Below are positions 16,409-24,535 of a DNA stretch of 64,000 nt, one piece after another. The translations under genes were made by a program, and so were the position numbers. The notes under the pieces are model-generated. The model saw only the letters and a program-made list of their open reading frames with translations. It had not been told where the DNA came from and made no database searches. The stretch comes from Bacillota bacterium (GTDB taxonomy: Bacteria > Bacillota > UBA4882 > UBA8346). Within the stretch, counting starts at the first letter, position 1, and every line of letters starts with the position of its first letter. The stretch is from the NCBI GenBank assembly GCA_023435225.1, contig JAEYRX010000039.1, forward strand, positions 1-64,000. Direction: 5' to 3'.

Positions 16409-17560
16409 ATGCAAGTAAAAAAAATTATCATAACAATACTATATTTAGCATTTTTCTTTTTAATAGTGAATCCTGTAAAGGCTCAAGAAGCGTTACCTGA
16501 TGCGGCGGTAATCGATTCGCTTGATCTGAGCCAATTAAATAGTTTTTTGAATGCTTTGGATGAAGAAACTCTGAAGCTTTTACCAAGCTTCGATCCAAAG
16601 TCCTGGGGGTTAACCGGGCCGGAATGGGACTTTAAGAAGATTGCCAAAGGCATTGCCGGATATTTTTTGCGTGAATTGATTTTTAATTTCAGATTATTAG
16701 GGGAGTTATTGTTATTAGCTATGGCCTTAGCGATCCTTCAAAATATCCGGAGCTCCTTTGAAGGAGAAACCGTCAGTCAAATAGCCTTTAGTATTTGTTT
16801 TTTAGCTGTTATGGGTTTGGTGGTCAATAGTTTTCGATTGACCTTTTTGACCGCCCGGGATGCATTGAACGAGATGACTAATTTTATGTATGCAATTATC
16901 CCTTTACTGTTTACTTTAATAACTGCCGGTGGCGGAATGGCTACAACTGCAATAGTTCATCCTATATTGATCACTACTATTGGGTTAATTGGGGGATTAA
17001 TGAAAAATATTATTTTTCCATTAATTATCTTTGCTGGAGTATTAGGTATAGTCGGTTATTTAGTTGAAGGTTTTCAAACTAATAAATTGTCAAATCTCTT
17101 TAAATCAGCCGCCTTGGGCATTATGGGACTGGCGATGGCAATATTTATCGGAATTATTACTATCAGAGGTTTTGCAGCTTCGGTGGCGGATAGTACTGCG
17201 CTTAGAACGGCTAAATATCTGACCAATACCTTTTTGCCGGTAGTTGGTGGGGCTATCTCCGATACTATGGAGATGGCTGCCGGGTGTTCCCAGGTATTAA
17301 AGAGTGGCATTGGGATTTTCGGATTGGGTCTAATTATTTTAATAATAGTGTTTCCGTTAATGAAGATACTGGCTATTGCGGTTATTTACCAGCTTACCGG
17401 CGCTATAGTACAACCATTGGGGAATAACCGCTTGGCTGATGCCTTACAAGGGGTTGGGGGGATTTTTTTAAATTTATTTGGAGCAATAGCAATAGTTGGG
17501 TTGATGTTTTTTATTTCATTGGCGATCTTAGTTGGAGTCGCCAATTTTAAAACCGGGTGA
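16409..17560 (+). CDS. spoIIIAE: Stage III sporulation protein AE
   Basis: SpoIIIAE is the large polytopic membrane subunit of the SpoIIIA channel. I prefer the ATG at 16409 because it gives a clean signal peptide (MQVKKIIITILYLAFFFLIV), with a TAGGAGG site 15 bases upstream. The GTG at 16343 would translate a palindrome-containing stretch and is less likely. About 383 residues result, with a soluble segment (about 30-90) and roughly seven hydrophobic stretches, including ITAGGGMATTAIVHP and the TNTFLPVVGGAISDTMEMA motif typical of the family. The start remains the least certain point. Confidence 0.92.
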   Translation: MQVKKIIITILYLAFFFLIVNPVKAQEALPDAAVIDSLDLSQLNSFLNALDEETLKLLPSFDPKSWGLTGPEWDFKKIAKGIAGYFLRELIFNFRLLGELLLLAMALAILQNIRSSFEGETVSQIAFSICFLAVMGLVVNSFRLTFLTARDALNEMTNFMYAIIPLLFTLITAGGGMATTAIVHPILITTIGLIGGLMKNIIFPLIIFAGVLGIVGYLVEGFQTNKLSNLFKSAALGIMGLAMAIFIGIITIRGFAASVADSTALRTAKYLTNTFLPVVGGAISDTMEMAAGCSQVLKSGIGIFGLGLIILIIVFPLMKILAIAVIYQLTGAIVQPLGNNRLADALQGVGGIFLNLFGAIAIVGLMFFISLAILVGVANFKTG

Positions 17561-17564
17561 GACT

Positions 17565-18101
17565 ATGAATCAGATAGCGGAATGGTTACAGCGGATAATT
17601 ACCGTTATTATTTTGGCCGGTTTCCTGGAAATGCTTCTGCCCCAGAATGAATTGAAAAATGTAACTAAGATGATAATGGGATTGATAATTATGGCCATCT
17701 TAATACAACCGGTAATAAAAATATTGGATTTACCGCAAAATATAGTTTCTTCCTTACCGACAGTTAATGAGGAAAAGAATACTTTAGCTACTGATGAACT
17801 GATCCAAAATGGGCTAAAGTTACGTGAAGATTGGAATAAAAAGTTTAAACAACAAGACAAGATAAATACGGAACGGAAGATTAAAAATCTATTGGTATTA
17901 ATTGATGAGATCCGGCTCCGGGATATTAATCTTAATTATGAGGATAGCAATTTGAATAAGGTTAGCTTAATAATTCAACCGGTTGCTCAAACTAATTTAA
18001 ATAACAAGGCAAAACAAAAAACAGTTATTAAGATCATTAATTCAGTACAATTAATAACCAATTTACCGGAAGAACGAATCGAGGTGCTATGGAATGACTG
18101 A
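17565..18101 (+). CDS. spoIIIAF: Stage III sporulation protein AF
   Basis: SpoIIIAF is a membrane-anchored subunit of the SpoIIIA channel. The ATG at 17565, four bases after the spoIIIAE stop codon, gives 178 residues. Two hydrophobic segments (IITVIILAGFLEMLLP and MIMGLIIMAILIQPV, within about 8-52) precede a soluble ring-building-motif-like domain (about 65-178). It overlaps spoIIIAG by eight bases. Recognition rests on the N-terminal LEMLLP pattern and operon position. Confidence 0.9.
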   Translation: MNQIAEWLQRIITVIILAGFLEMLLPQNELKNVTKMIMGLIIMAILIQPVIKILDLPQNIVSSLPTVNEEKNTLATDELIQNGLKLREDWNKKFKQQDKINTERKIKNLLVLIDEIRLRDINLNYEDSNLNKVSLIIQPVAQTNLNNKAKQKTVIKIINSVQLITNLPEERIEVLWND

Positions 18102-18702
18102 CCAGAATTATCAATCTTTATGGAAGGAACTTTTGCGGAACTTCCAAAAAAAACCGGGTTCATTATGGGTGTTTTTAGGTCTTATCGGCTTGGGTTTGGT
18201 TTTGATTATTAGTAGCGGGGAAAAAACTATAAACATTTCTCAATATCAAAATAAAAATAAATTTACAAATGCGGAAAGAGTTGAAAGTTCAGCAGTGTCA
18301 ACCCAGCGACAAATAGAAGCGGAATTAGCAAAAACCTTGGCAACAATTACCGGGGTTGGTGAGGTTCAGGTTAAAGTTAATTTAAAATCCGATCACCGGA
18401 AAGTATGGGAGCGGCAATCTCGGATCAATAAAAGAATTATTCAGGAACAAGGGACGGTTGTAAATACCGAGGAGGATAGTAGTGAAGAATTAGTAATGGC
18501 TAAAGGTTTGGACGGAAGAGATCTTCCCGTTTTAAAGGAAGATTTGGCGCCGGAGATTCAAGGAGTGATTGTGGTAGCTTCCGGAGCAGGCAATGCCAAT
18601 ATCAAGGAACTACTTACTAATACTATTATGACAATACTGGATTTGCCGGCTCACCGGGTGATGGTTATTCCGGGAGAACCGGTCAGGAGGGAAATAAAAT
18701 GA
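18094..18702 (+). CDS. spoIIIAG: Stage III sporulation protein AG
   Basis: SpoIIIAG forms the large multimeric ring of the feeding-tube channel in the space between mother cell and forespore. The 202-residue protein has one transmembrane segment (about 24-43, LWVFLGLIGLGLVLIIS), then a linker and a ring-building domain with ELAKTLATITGVGEVQVKV (about 71-89) and PEIQGVIVVASGAG (about 149-162). These are typical of the family. It overlaps both neighbours, indicating coupled translation. Confidence 0.94.
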   Translation: MTDQNYQSLWKELLRNFQKKPGSLWVFLGLIGLGLVLIISSGEKTINISQYQNKNKFTNAERVESSAVSTQRQIEAELAKTLATITGVGEVQVKVNLKSDHRKVWERQSRINKRIIQEQGTVVNTEEDSSEELVMAKGLDGRDLPVLKEDLAPEIQGVIVVASGAGNANIKELLTNTIMTILDLPAHRVMVIPGEPVRREIK

Positions 18703-19214
18703 GTAATAATGTTTTCATTATCCATCAGAATAAAATTTGGTTTTTAATCATTGTTTTTGTGGTTACCGGATTATTTTGTTATGGATATAATCTAGTAAAA
18801 CCGGTAGAAACCTCACCGGAACCACCCATAAAAGAACCGGCTCCCTTAAACATTCCCAGGGAATACAGTCCCAATGATTCACTCCTGGACTTGAAAATTG
18901 AGCGTGATCGGGAAAGAAGCCGGGAAATTGAAAATATTCAGGAATTATTAGATAAAATAGGTCTCTCCGATGAAGTGCGAAAGCAAGCCGAAGAAGAATT
19001 ATGGCGTTTGACTCAAGCTGCCGCCAAAGAGCACGAACTGGAAAACCTATTAAAAGCTAAAGGGTTTACCGAATCTTTGGTAACTATAAGTCAAAGACTG
19101 GTTTCCATAGTTATTGCCCAAAAGCTTCAGCCGGCGCAAGTAGAAAATATCGGAGAACTGGCAGCTGAAGTCACTGCTTTTAATTTGGAACAAATTCAAA
19201 TTATTGAACGTTAG
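18699..19214 (+). CDS. spoIIIAH: Stage III sporulation protein AH
   Basis: SpoIIIAH is the mother-cell ring protein that pairs with forespore SpoIIQ across the engulfing membranes. The 171-residue protein has an N-terminal membrane anchor (about 13-30, IWFLIIVFVVTGLFCYG) and a C-terminal YscJ/FliF-like ring domain with coiled-coil sequence (SRREIEN- and QAEEELWRLTQAAAKEHELE-like). It overlaps spoIIIAG by four bases and ends the operon. Confidence 0.93.
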   Translation: MSNNVFIIHQNKIWFLIIVFVVTGLFCYGYNLVKPVETSPEPPIKEPAPLNIPREYSPNDSLLDLKIERDRERSREIENIQELLDKIGLSDEVRKQAEEELWRLTQAAAKEHELENLLKAKGFTESLVTISQRLVSIVIAQKLQPAQVENIGELAAEVTAFNLEQIQIIER

Positions 19215-19240
19215 ATACGTTGGTTTCTTTTATTTAATTA

Positions 19241-19316
19241 GCTACAGAGGTTACAGAGTATTGGAATTTTTAAATTTAATACATTATTAATTTCCTCCGG
19301 GTTCTCTGTGCCTTTT
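19241..19316. repeat. CACAGAG-type inverted repeat
   Basis: GCTACAGAGGTTACAGAG on the left and GGTTCTCTGTGCC on the right are approximate complements around a 35-base spacer. This is a diverged copy of the family whose best member is at 13.2 kb. Confidence 0.55.
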
Positions 19317-19381
19317 TTGTATAAATTCAGTTTGGAAAATAATCCCGTAATTTTGCATATTTGTTAATATAAAAGTTTAAA

Positions 19382-19510
19382 TTAAATAAGGGGTTTGTAT
19401 AATCCTTATTTCGTCTTCATCTCACAATATATTGATAGATTAATCCGGGCTTATCACTATATATTGTGATCGAAGGGAATAAAATGAAATTATACAACTC
19501 CTTGAATAAA
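19382..19510. repeat. ~129-bp palindromic element upstream of accB
   Basis: The outer arms are about 22 bases each (19382-19403 and 19489-19510), pairing TTTGTATAAT with ATTATACAACT and the flanking bases. An inner pair, TCACAATATATTGATA (19422-19437) and TATCACTATATATTGTGA (19452-19469), is nearly complementary. Diverged parts of the same sequence recur at 51871-51949. The structure suggests a small palindromic mobile element or a folded RNA. Confidence 0.6.
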
Positions 19511-19585
19511 AAGAAGGAAAAATTACCTCTCTGGTGAATAAATATTTGGATTATTTTTTCTCATTCCCTCAAAGGAGGATATTTA

Positions 19586-20074
19586 ATGAATATTAAGGAA
19601 ATCAAGGAACTGGTAAAAATGTTGGATGGTACCGATATAACCGAATTTATCTTAGAAAACGAGGGTAATAAGGTTAGTATTAAAAAGGGAGTCGGTGGCC
19701 AGATGGCTATGGTCCCTCAAATGGGACAAGCTGTTCAATTTCCGGTGATGAACCAGTTGCCAGCTCTAAATCAAGCACCAAATACCTCGCAGGCTTCTCC
19801 AGTTGAAGAAAAGACAGAGGGACTTGGGCCAAACCAAGTCTTAATTGTTGCTCCAATGGTTGGGACATTTTATCGCGCTCCAAGCCCGGATGCCGATCCT
19901 TACGTACAAGTTAATCAGATGGTTGAAGTCGGACAAGTTGTCTGTATCATTGAAGCCATGAAGTTGATGAACGAAATTGAAAGTGAATGGAGAGGGAGGA
20001 TTGTCGAAATTTTAGTAGAAAACGCTCATCCGGTTGAGTATGGCCAGCCCTTAATGGTATTAGAGAAAGCCTAA
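19586..20074 (+). CDS. accB: Biotin carboxyl carrier protein of acetyl-CoA carboxylase
   Basis: AccB carries the biotin that shuttles carboxyl groups from biotin carboxylase to acetyl-CoA in the first committed step of fatty acid synthesis. The 162 residues comprise an N-terminal helical part (MNIKEIKELVKMLDGTDITE), a Pro/Gln-rich linker (about 40-85) and the biotinyl domain from about 86 with VGTFYRAPSPDADPYV. The biotin attachment motif is EAMKLMNEIE, with the lysine at residue 126. It is followed by accC after a repeat-filled gap. accA and accD are not in the window. Confidence 0.96.
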   Translation: MNIKEIKELVKMLDGTDITEFILENEGNKVSIKKGVGGQMAMVPQMGQAVQFPVMNQLPALNQAPNTSQASPVEEKTEGLGPNQVLIVAPMVGTFYRAPSPDADPYVQVNQMVEVGQVVCIIEAMKLMNEIESEWRGRIVEILVENAHPVEYGQPLMVLEKA

Positions 20075-20075
20075 C

Positions 20076-20167
20076 AAGTCAAAAGTAATAAGTCAAAATT
20101 TAGAAGCCAAAAATTAGGAAAACAATAAACCTTAGATTTTGGACTTTAAGACTTTAGACTTTCGACT
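20076..20167. repeat. GTCAAAAGT-type inverted repeat between accB and accC
   Basis: AAGTCAAAAGTAATAAGTCA on the left is opposed by TTTAGACTTTCGACT and TTGGACTTTAAGACT words on the right. It has the same vocabulary as the 11.3 kb copy. Confidence 0.6.
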
Positions 20168-20215
20168 GATTTTAGATGTTGGCCTTTGTATCAACTCGAA
20201 ACCGGAGGATGAAAT

Positions 20216-21592
20216 ATGTTTAAAAAGATCTTAATCGCTAATCGAGGCGAGATTGCATTACGGATTATTCGGGCCTGTAAAGAGTTGGGGATTGGCACAG
20301 TAGCCATTTATTCCGAGGCGGATCGTGATTCTCTGCATGTTCATCATGCTGATGAAGCTTTTTGTGTCGGACCTGCTCCAGGGAATCGCAGTTACTTAAA
20401 TATTCCCAATATTATCAGTACGGCTACGATAGCCGGAGTAGATGCAATCCATCCCGGGTACGGCTTTTTGGCGGAAAATGCCCGGTTTGCTGAGATTTGT
20501 GAAACTCATCATATAAAATTTATTGGGCCGCCGGCTAGCGCTATTGAAAAAATGGGTGACAAAGCGATAGCCAAACAAAGTATGAAAGATGCCGGTGTAC
20601 CTGTGGTCCCTGGGACACAGGGAGTCATTAAAGATGATAAAGAATTACTACGGAAAGCCGAAGAAATTGGGTTTCCGGTCATTATTAAAGCCTCAGCCGG
20701 AGGTGGCGGCCGTGGTATAAGGATAGTTAACAATTATGATGAATTAGTTAATGCTTATCGGACCGCCCAGACTGAAGCGGATGCAGCTTTCGGTAATCCC
20801 GAAGTTTATATGGAGAAATTCATAGAAATATCAAGACATATTGAAGTTCAACTATTGTTGGACGAGCACGGAAATGGGATTTATTTGGGAGAGCGGGATT
20901 GTTCGGTACAACGCCGCCGTCAGAAAGTAATTGAAGAAGCTCCTTCGCCGGTAATAACCCCGGAGATGCGGCGTAAAATTGGAGAAGCTGCATTAGCCGG
21001 CGCTAAATCGGTGGGATATGCAAATGCCGGTACAGTCGAGTTTTTGTTGGACCAAAATGGAAAATTTTACTTTATGGAGATGAATACCAGGATTCAGGTT
21101 GAACATCCAGTAACCGAAATGATTACAGGATTTGACTTAATCAGGGAACAGATTCGGGTTGCAGCTGGTGAAAAACTTAATTATACCCAAAATGATGTGG
21201 TGCTCCGGGGTCATGCCATCGAATGCCGTATTAATGCCGAAGATCCTTTGAAAAACTTTATGCCTTCCCCAGGCCGGGTAACGTTGTATCGCGCTCCCGG
21301 AGGTCCTGGAATCCGGATTGACAGTTGTGCCTATGAAGGTTTTTTAATTCCTCCTTATTATGATTCAATGGTCGCTAAATTAATCGCCTGGGATGATACG
21401 CGAGATAAGGCAATTGACAGGATGATTAGGGCTTTGGAGGAATTTGAAATAGAAGGAGTAAAGACCACGATTCCTTTCCAGTTGAAGGTGCTTAATAATC
21501 CTTATTTTAGAAAAGGTGAGGTTTATACGAACTTTATCCAGACCAGAATTTTTAATTCAGAGCCAGACATATCTGACGGTCACTCCGACTAA
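20216..21592 (+). CDS. accC: Biotin carboxylase subunit of acetyl-CoA carboxylase
   Basis: AccC uses ATP and bicarbonate to carboxylate the biotin on AccB. The 458-residue protein opens with KILIANRGEIALRIIRACKELGI. It has the ATP-grasp glycine loop ASAGGGGRGIRIV (about 161-173), the MEKFIEISRHIEVQ segment (about 199), RDCSVQRRRQKVIEEAPSP (about 228), and EMNTRIQVEHPVTEM (about 287-301). Length is standard. It belongs to the accBC unit that follows spoIIIA in many Clostridia. Confidence 0.97.
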   Translation: MFKKILIANRGEIALRIIRACKELGIGTVAIYSEADRDSLHVHHADEAFCVGPAPGNRSYLNIPNIISTATIAGVDAIHPGYGFLAENARFAEICETHHIKFIGPPASAIEKMGDKAIAKQSMKDAGVPVVPGTQGVIKDDKELLRKAEEIGFPVIIKASAGGGGRGIRIVNNYDELVNAYRTAQTEADAAFGNPEVYMEKFIEISRHIEVQLLLDEHGNGIYLGERDCSVQRRRQKVIEEAPSPVITPEMRRKIGEAALAGAKSVGYANAGTVEFLLDQNGKFYFMEMNTRIQVEHPVTEMITGFDLIREQIRVAAGEKLNYTQNDVVLRGHAIECRINAEDPLKNFMPSPGRVTLYRAPGGPGIRIDSCAYEGFLIPPYYDSMVAKLIAWDDTRDKAIDRMIRALEEFEIEGVKTTIPFQLKVLNNPYFRKGEVYTNFIQTRIFNSEPDISDGHSD

Positions 21593-21615
21593 AATGTGAT
21601 AAAGGACTATTTTAA

Positions 21616-21718
21616 TTTCGGATTTCCAATTGCGGATTGCGAATTAAAAATACGAAGACTTTTCTATAATTATGCTTGTGGGTTTTAAATCCGAAATTCG
21701 AAATCTGCAATCCGCAAT
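21616..21718. repeat. Inverted repeat of GGATTTCCAATTGCGGATT words
   Basis: The left arm (21616-21650) and right arm (21683-21718) carry CGGATT/AATCCG, GCGGATTGCG/TGCAATCCGCA and AATTCG words in opposite sense. They fill the gap between accC and the Asp23 gene. Confidence 0.65.
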
Positions 21719-21761
21719 AAATAATAGTCCCGTAATGGAATAAGCAGGGGGGTGTTCTCGT

Positions 21762-22142
21762 TTGGAAAGTGTTGAACGGTATGAATCGGGAAGTATCCGC
21801 ATCGCTAACGAAGTGGTTAGAATTATTGCCGGACTCGCTGCCTCCGAGGTTAAAGGGGTAGTTGGAATGAGTGGTGGCGTAGCTGATGGTTTTGCAGAGC
21901 TGCTTAAAAAGAAAAATCTGGCTAAAGGCGTTAAGGTTGAGGTTGGTGAGAAACAAGCGGCAATAGATTTATTTGTAGTGATAGAATATGGGGCCAAAAT
22001 ACCTGAAGTTGCTTATACGGTCCAAGAGAATGTCAAACGGGCTATTGAAAGTATGACAGGGCTTGAAGTAATTGAGGTAAATGTTCATATACAGGGCGTG
22101 GAATTTAAGCCAGACGATACAAATGAAGTAAAAGTTCTGTAA
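21762..22142 (+). CDS. Asp23/Gls24 family envelope stress protein
   Basis: Asp23-family proteins are abundant membrane-associated proteins linked to cell-envelope homeostasis in Firmicutes, tethered by AmaP. The 126-residue protein starts at TTG after a CAGGGGGGTG site and shows the conserved GSIRIANEVVRIIAGLAASEVKGVVGMSG opening, GVKVEVGEKQAAIDLFVVIEYG (about 47-68) and the EVIEVNVHIQGVEF ending. The next genes are amaP and a DUF2273 protein, the standard Asp23 cassette. It may be part of a unit extending to nusB. Confidence 0.93.
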   Translation: MESVERYESGSIRIANEVVRIIAGLAASEVKGVVGMSGGVADGFAELLKKKNLAKGVKVEVGEKQAAIDLFVVIEYGAKIPEVAYTVQENVKRAIESMTGLEVIEVNVHIQGVEFKPDDTNEVKVL

Positions 22143-22194
22143 GAACTAATAGATTAATGTAATTTTCTGGGAAGGAAAGGGGTTTTTGTAACCG

Positions 22195-22728
22195 ATGAAA
22201 GTCTGGGAACGGCTGGTCAGTTTATTAGCGGGAATAGTTTTAGCTGTAATTGGAATTGTTTTCTTATTATTTGCTCTAGGACAGGCCACAATCATTATGG
22301 AACGATTAGCTTCGTTAACTCCGGAGGAGAAGTTATGGACTCTTGGAGTTTCGCTGGTTTCATTATTCTTAGCTTTTTTTACATTCAAGATGGCTCTTCG
22401 GATGCGTCGAGAGGAAAAAACCATTATCAACCAGACTCAATTCGGTGAAATTCGAATTGCCGTTTCAGCCATTGAGAGTTTGGCATTACGGGCAGCCAAA
22501 AAAATCAAGGGAGTCAAAGATGCCCATGTTGGAGTAAGGGCGGATTTAACCGGTTTGGATATTTTTATTGAAATTACCGTTAATCCGGACCTTAATATTC
22601 CTCAAGTTACTGAAGAGATCCGGATTAAGGTTGATGAATATATCTTCGAAACGGTTGGAATCAGAGTTAATTCTGTTAAAGTTCTGGTGACCAAAGTTGC
22701 CGGAGAAGTAAGAACCAGGGTGGAATAG
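22195..22728 (+). CDS. amaP: Alkaline-shock membrane anchor protein AmaP
   Basis: AmaP anchors Asp23 to the cytoplasmic membrane. The 177-residue protein has two transmembrane segments (about 8-30 and 51-70) in a hairpin, followed by a soluble Asp23-like domain (about 83-175, IRIAVSAIESLALRAAKKIKGVKDAHV). The order Asp23-AmaP-DUF2273 supports the call. Start is the ATG after GGAAAGGGG. Confidence 0.9.
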   Translation: MKVWERLVSLLAGIVLAVIGIVFLLFALGQATIIMERLASLTPEEKLWTLGVSLVSLFLAFFTFKMALRMRREEKTIINQTQFGEIRIAVSAIESLALRAAKKIKGVKDAHVGVRADLTGLDIFIEITVNPDLNIPQVTEEIRIKVDEYIFETVGIRVNSVKVLVTKVAGEVRTRVE

Positions 22729-22773
22729 TAATATGTTGAATTGAAAAACTAATTCGACCTATTTCCTTAGTTC

Positions 22774-22857
22774 ATAAAATGGAGAACGAACCATGGTTAA
22801 TAATTTACATCCGTAATTTAGGATGTGAAATTTGGTTGGCAATTTTCTTCATTTTAT
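22774..22857. repeat. 84-bp imperfect palindrome between amaP and the DUF2273 gene
   Basis: Outer arms ATAAAATGGAGAA and TTCTTCATTTTAT match with one mismatch. Inner arms TTTACATCC (22804-22812) and GGATGTGAAA (22821-22830) also pair. The block can fold into one long bulged hairpin ahead of the DUF2273 ribosome site. Confidence 0.55.
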
Positions 22858-22876
22858 ATAGAAAGGGGTACCTTAG

Positions 22877-23104
22877 GTGGAGGAATTTTTACGTGAATAC
22901 GTTCCAAGACTGCTTGAATATAGAGGGCGTATCTTTGGAAGCCTTATTGGATTGATAGCCGGTTTATTATGGGCTTTTTTGGGTTTCTGGAAAGCGGTAG
23001 CTTTTTTAATCTGTATTTTTGCCGGATTTTACCTTGGCAAGAAAATTGATCAACGGGGCTCAATTAAGGATATATTACAACGGATATTACCGCCGAATGA
23101 ATGA
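22877..23104 (+). CDS. Small DUF2273-type membrane protein of the Asp23 cassette
   Basis: The biochemical function is unknown; the protein is a usual companion of Asp23 and AmaP. The 75 residues include two close hydrophobic segments (about 22-38 and 40-54, IGLIAGLLWAFLGFWKAVAFLICIFAGFYLG in total) and a charged tail KKIDQRGSIKDILQRIL typical of the family. The GTG start follows AGAAAGGGG. nusB begins 11 bases downstream. Confidence 0.87.
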   Translation: MEEFLREYVPRLLEYRGRIFGSLIGLIAGLLWAFLGFWKAVAFLICIFAGFYLGKKIDQRGSIKDILQRILPPNE

Positions 23105-23115
23105 AAGGTGATTAA

Positions 23116-23559
23116 ATGAGCCGTCATGTTGCCCGGGAATTAGCTTTTCAAATTATATTCCAAACCGATGTGGGTCGAAATTCTTGGCAAGAGATATTAC
23201 CGCGAACAATAGCTGACAATAATCTGCCCGAGAAAACCCGTCTTTTTTTGGAACAATTAGTTACCGGGACTATTAAGAATTTAACAGATATTGATAATGA
23301 AATAACTAAATTTGCTCAGGAATGGAAATTAGAGCGAATGGCTAGTACTGACCGGAACATATTACGGGTAGCCGTCTATGAAATCAAGTACCTAGATGAT
23401 ATACCACCCGGAGTTACCGTCAATGAAGCGGTAGAACTTGCTAAACGTTATGGTGATGATGAATCCGGAAAATTTGTTAATGGGATTTTGGGCAATATTA
23501 TTCGAACGACTAATAAAAAAGAAGAACTTAATAAAACTGAAATAATAATGGAGGATTAA
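23116..23559 (+). CDS. nusB: Transcription antitermination factor NusB
   Basis: NusB with S10 (NusE) binds boxA RNA and supports antitermination of rRNA transcription. The 147-residue all-helical protein shows SRHVARELAFQIIFQTDV (about 2-19), the LFLEQLVTGTIKN segment and the conserved LERMASTDRNILRVAVYEIKYLDDIPPGVTVNEAVELAKRYG (in pieces about 73-115). The Asp23-nusB linkage is common in Clostridia. Confidence 0.95.
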   Translation: MSRHVARELAFQIIFQTDVGRNSWQEILPRTIADNNLPEKTRLFLEQLVTGTIKNLTDIDNEITKFAQEWKLERMASTDRNILRVAVYEIKYLDDIPPGVTVNEAVELAKRYGDDESGKFVNGILGNIIRTTNKKEELNKTEIIMED

Positions 23560-23587
23560 CCTCTATTTTTTTTAGAAGAGAGTATAG

Positions 23588-24535
23588 ATGATTATTGGAA
23601 TTGATACAAGTTGTTATACAACATCATTGGCGGTTATTGAGAAGACTACCGAAGAGATTTTATTTGACCGTCGGCGTTTACTTCAAATCAAGTTGGGCGA
23701 GCGAGGGTTAAGACAGTCGGAAGCGGTATTTCAACATTTAAAGAACCTCCCTGAATTATTGAATATGGATACCGGATTGCAAGTTAGTCTAGTATCTGCG
23801 GCGGTCTCTCCTCGGCCTGTTGCCGGCTCTTATCTTCCTGTTTTTAAAGTAGGTGAATCTTTTGGAGAAAGTATCGCCGGATTATTAGGCGTCCCTTTTT
23901 TATCAACCAGTCATCAGGAAGGGCATATCCGGGCCGGTCTAACCGGATATCAAGGCCAAATGACTCAAACCTTTTTGGCCTGGCATGTATCCGGCGGGAC
24001 TACTGAATTGTTGAAAGTAGCTCCAAAAGATTTCGGCTATGACATTACGAAAATCGGTGGTTCAACCGATCTCCAGGTTGGCCAATTCATTGATCGGGTT
24101 GGAGTTGCTTTGGGAGGCGGGTTCCCAGCTGGAGTTTTTTTAGAAAAACTGGCGTTACAATCTTTTACCTCAGAAACATTGCCGGTGGTAACCAAGGACC
24201 TGACAGTCAGTTTCTCTGGTCCGGCATCTGCGGCCGAACGGTTGATCAAATCAGGGGCGGATCAGCCGGAAATTGCCAAGAAGGTTTTTAATTGTATTGC
24301 CAAATCTTTATTTAAAGTTACCATGGAAGCAATAAACCGCTTTCAAATCAATCAAGTTTTAATAGTCGGCGGAGTAGCCTCCAATCAGTTAATAAGAGAG
24401 TTCTTACTAAATAATGGTTCTTCGGAAGAGATTGAATTTATTTTTGGAGCTAAAGAGCTTTCTAGTGATAATGCGGTTGGAGTCGGACTGATTGGGTTTG
24501 ACTACTATCGAACTTTGGAGGAATCTAATGAGTAA
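23588..24535 (+). CDS. TsaD/Kae1-family paralogue (M22-like ASKHA protein)
   Basis: The protein belongs to the ASKHA superfamily with TsaD, the tRNA t6A enzyme. It looks like the shorter clostridial paralogue often annotated as an M22 peptidase near nusB, rather than TsaD itself. In 315 residues it has GIDTSCYTTSLAVI (about 3-16), AAVSPRPVAGSYLPVFKVGES (in part, about 75), the metal-motif STSHQEGHIRAG with both histidines (about 105), HVSGGTTELL (about 135) and VGGVASNQLIRE (about 259). Whether it keeps t6A activity is unknown. It overlaps polA by eight bases. Confidence 0.8.
   Translation: MIIGIDTSCYTTSLAVIEKTTEEILFDRRRLLQIKLGERGLRQSEAVFQHLKNLPELLNMDTGLQVSLVSAAVSPRPVAGSYLPVFKVGESFGESIAGLLGVPFLSTSHQEGHIRAGLTGYQGQMTQTFLAWHVSGGTTELLKVAPKDFGYDITKIGGSTDLQVGQFIDRVGVALGGGFPAGVFLEKLALQSFTSETLPVVTKDLTVSFSGPASAAERLIKSGADQPEIAKKVFNCIAKSLFKVTMEAINRFQINQVLIVGGVASNQLIREFLLNNGSSEEIEFIFGAKELSSDNAVGVGLIGFDYYRTLEESNE

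Larger units (their letters stand above)
19215..19585. other. 371-bp intergenic region with two inverted repeats
   Basis: No gene is supported. A CACAGAG-type inverted repeat lies at 19241-19316 and a separate ~129-bp palindromic element at 19382-19510 (both listed). The accB ribosome site CAAAGGAGG is at the right end. Confidence 0.7.

Noticed and set aside
23588..24535. Call as a sialoglycoprotein endopeptidase (M22 protease)
   Set aside because: That name is a historical misannotation of Kae1/TsaD proteins; no peptidase role is supported.
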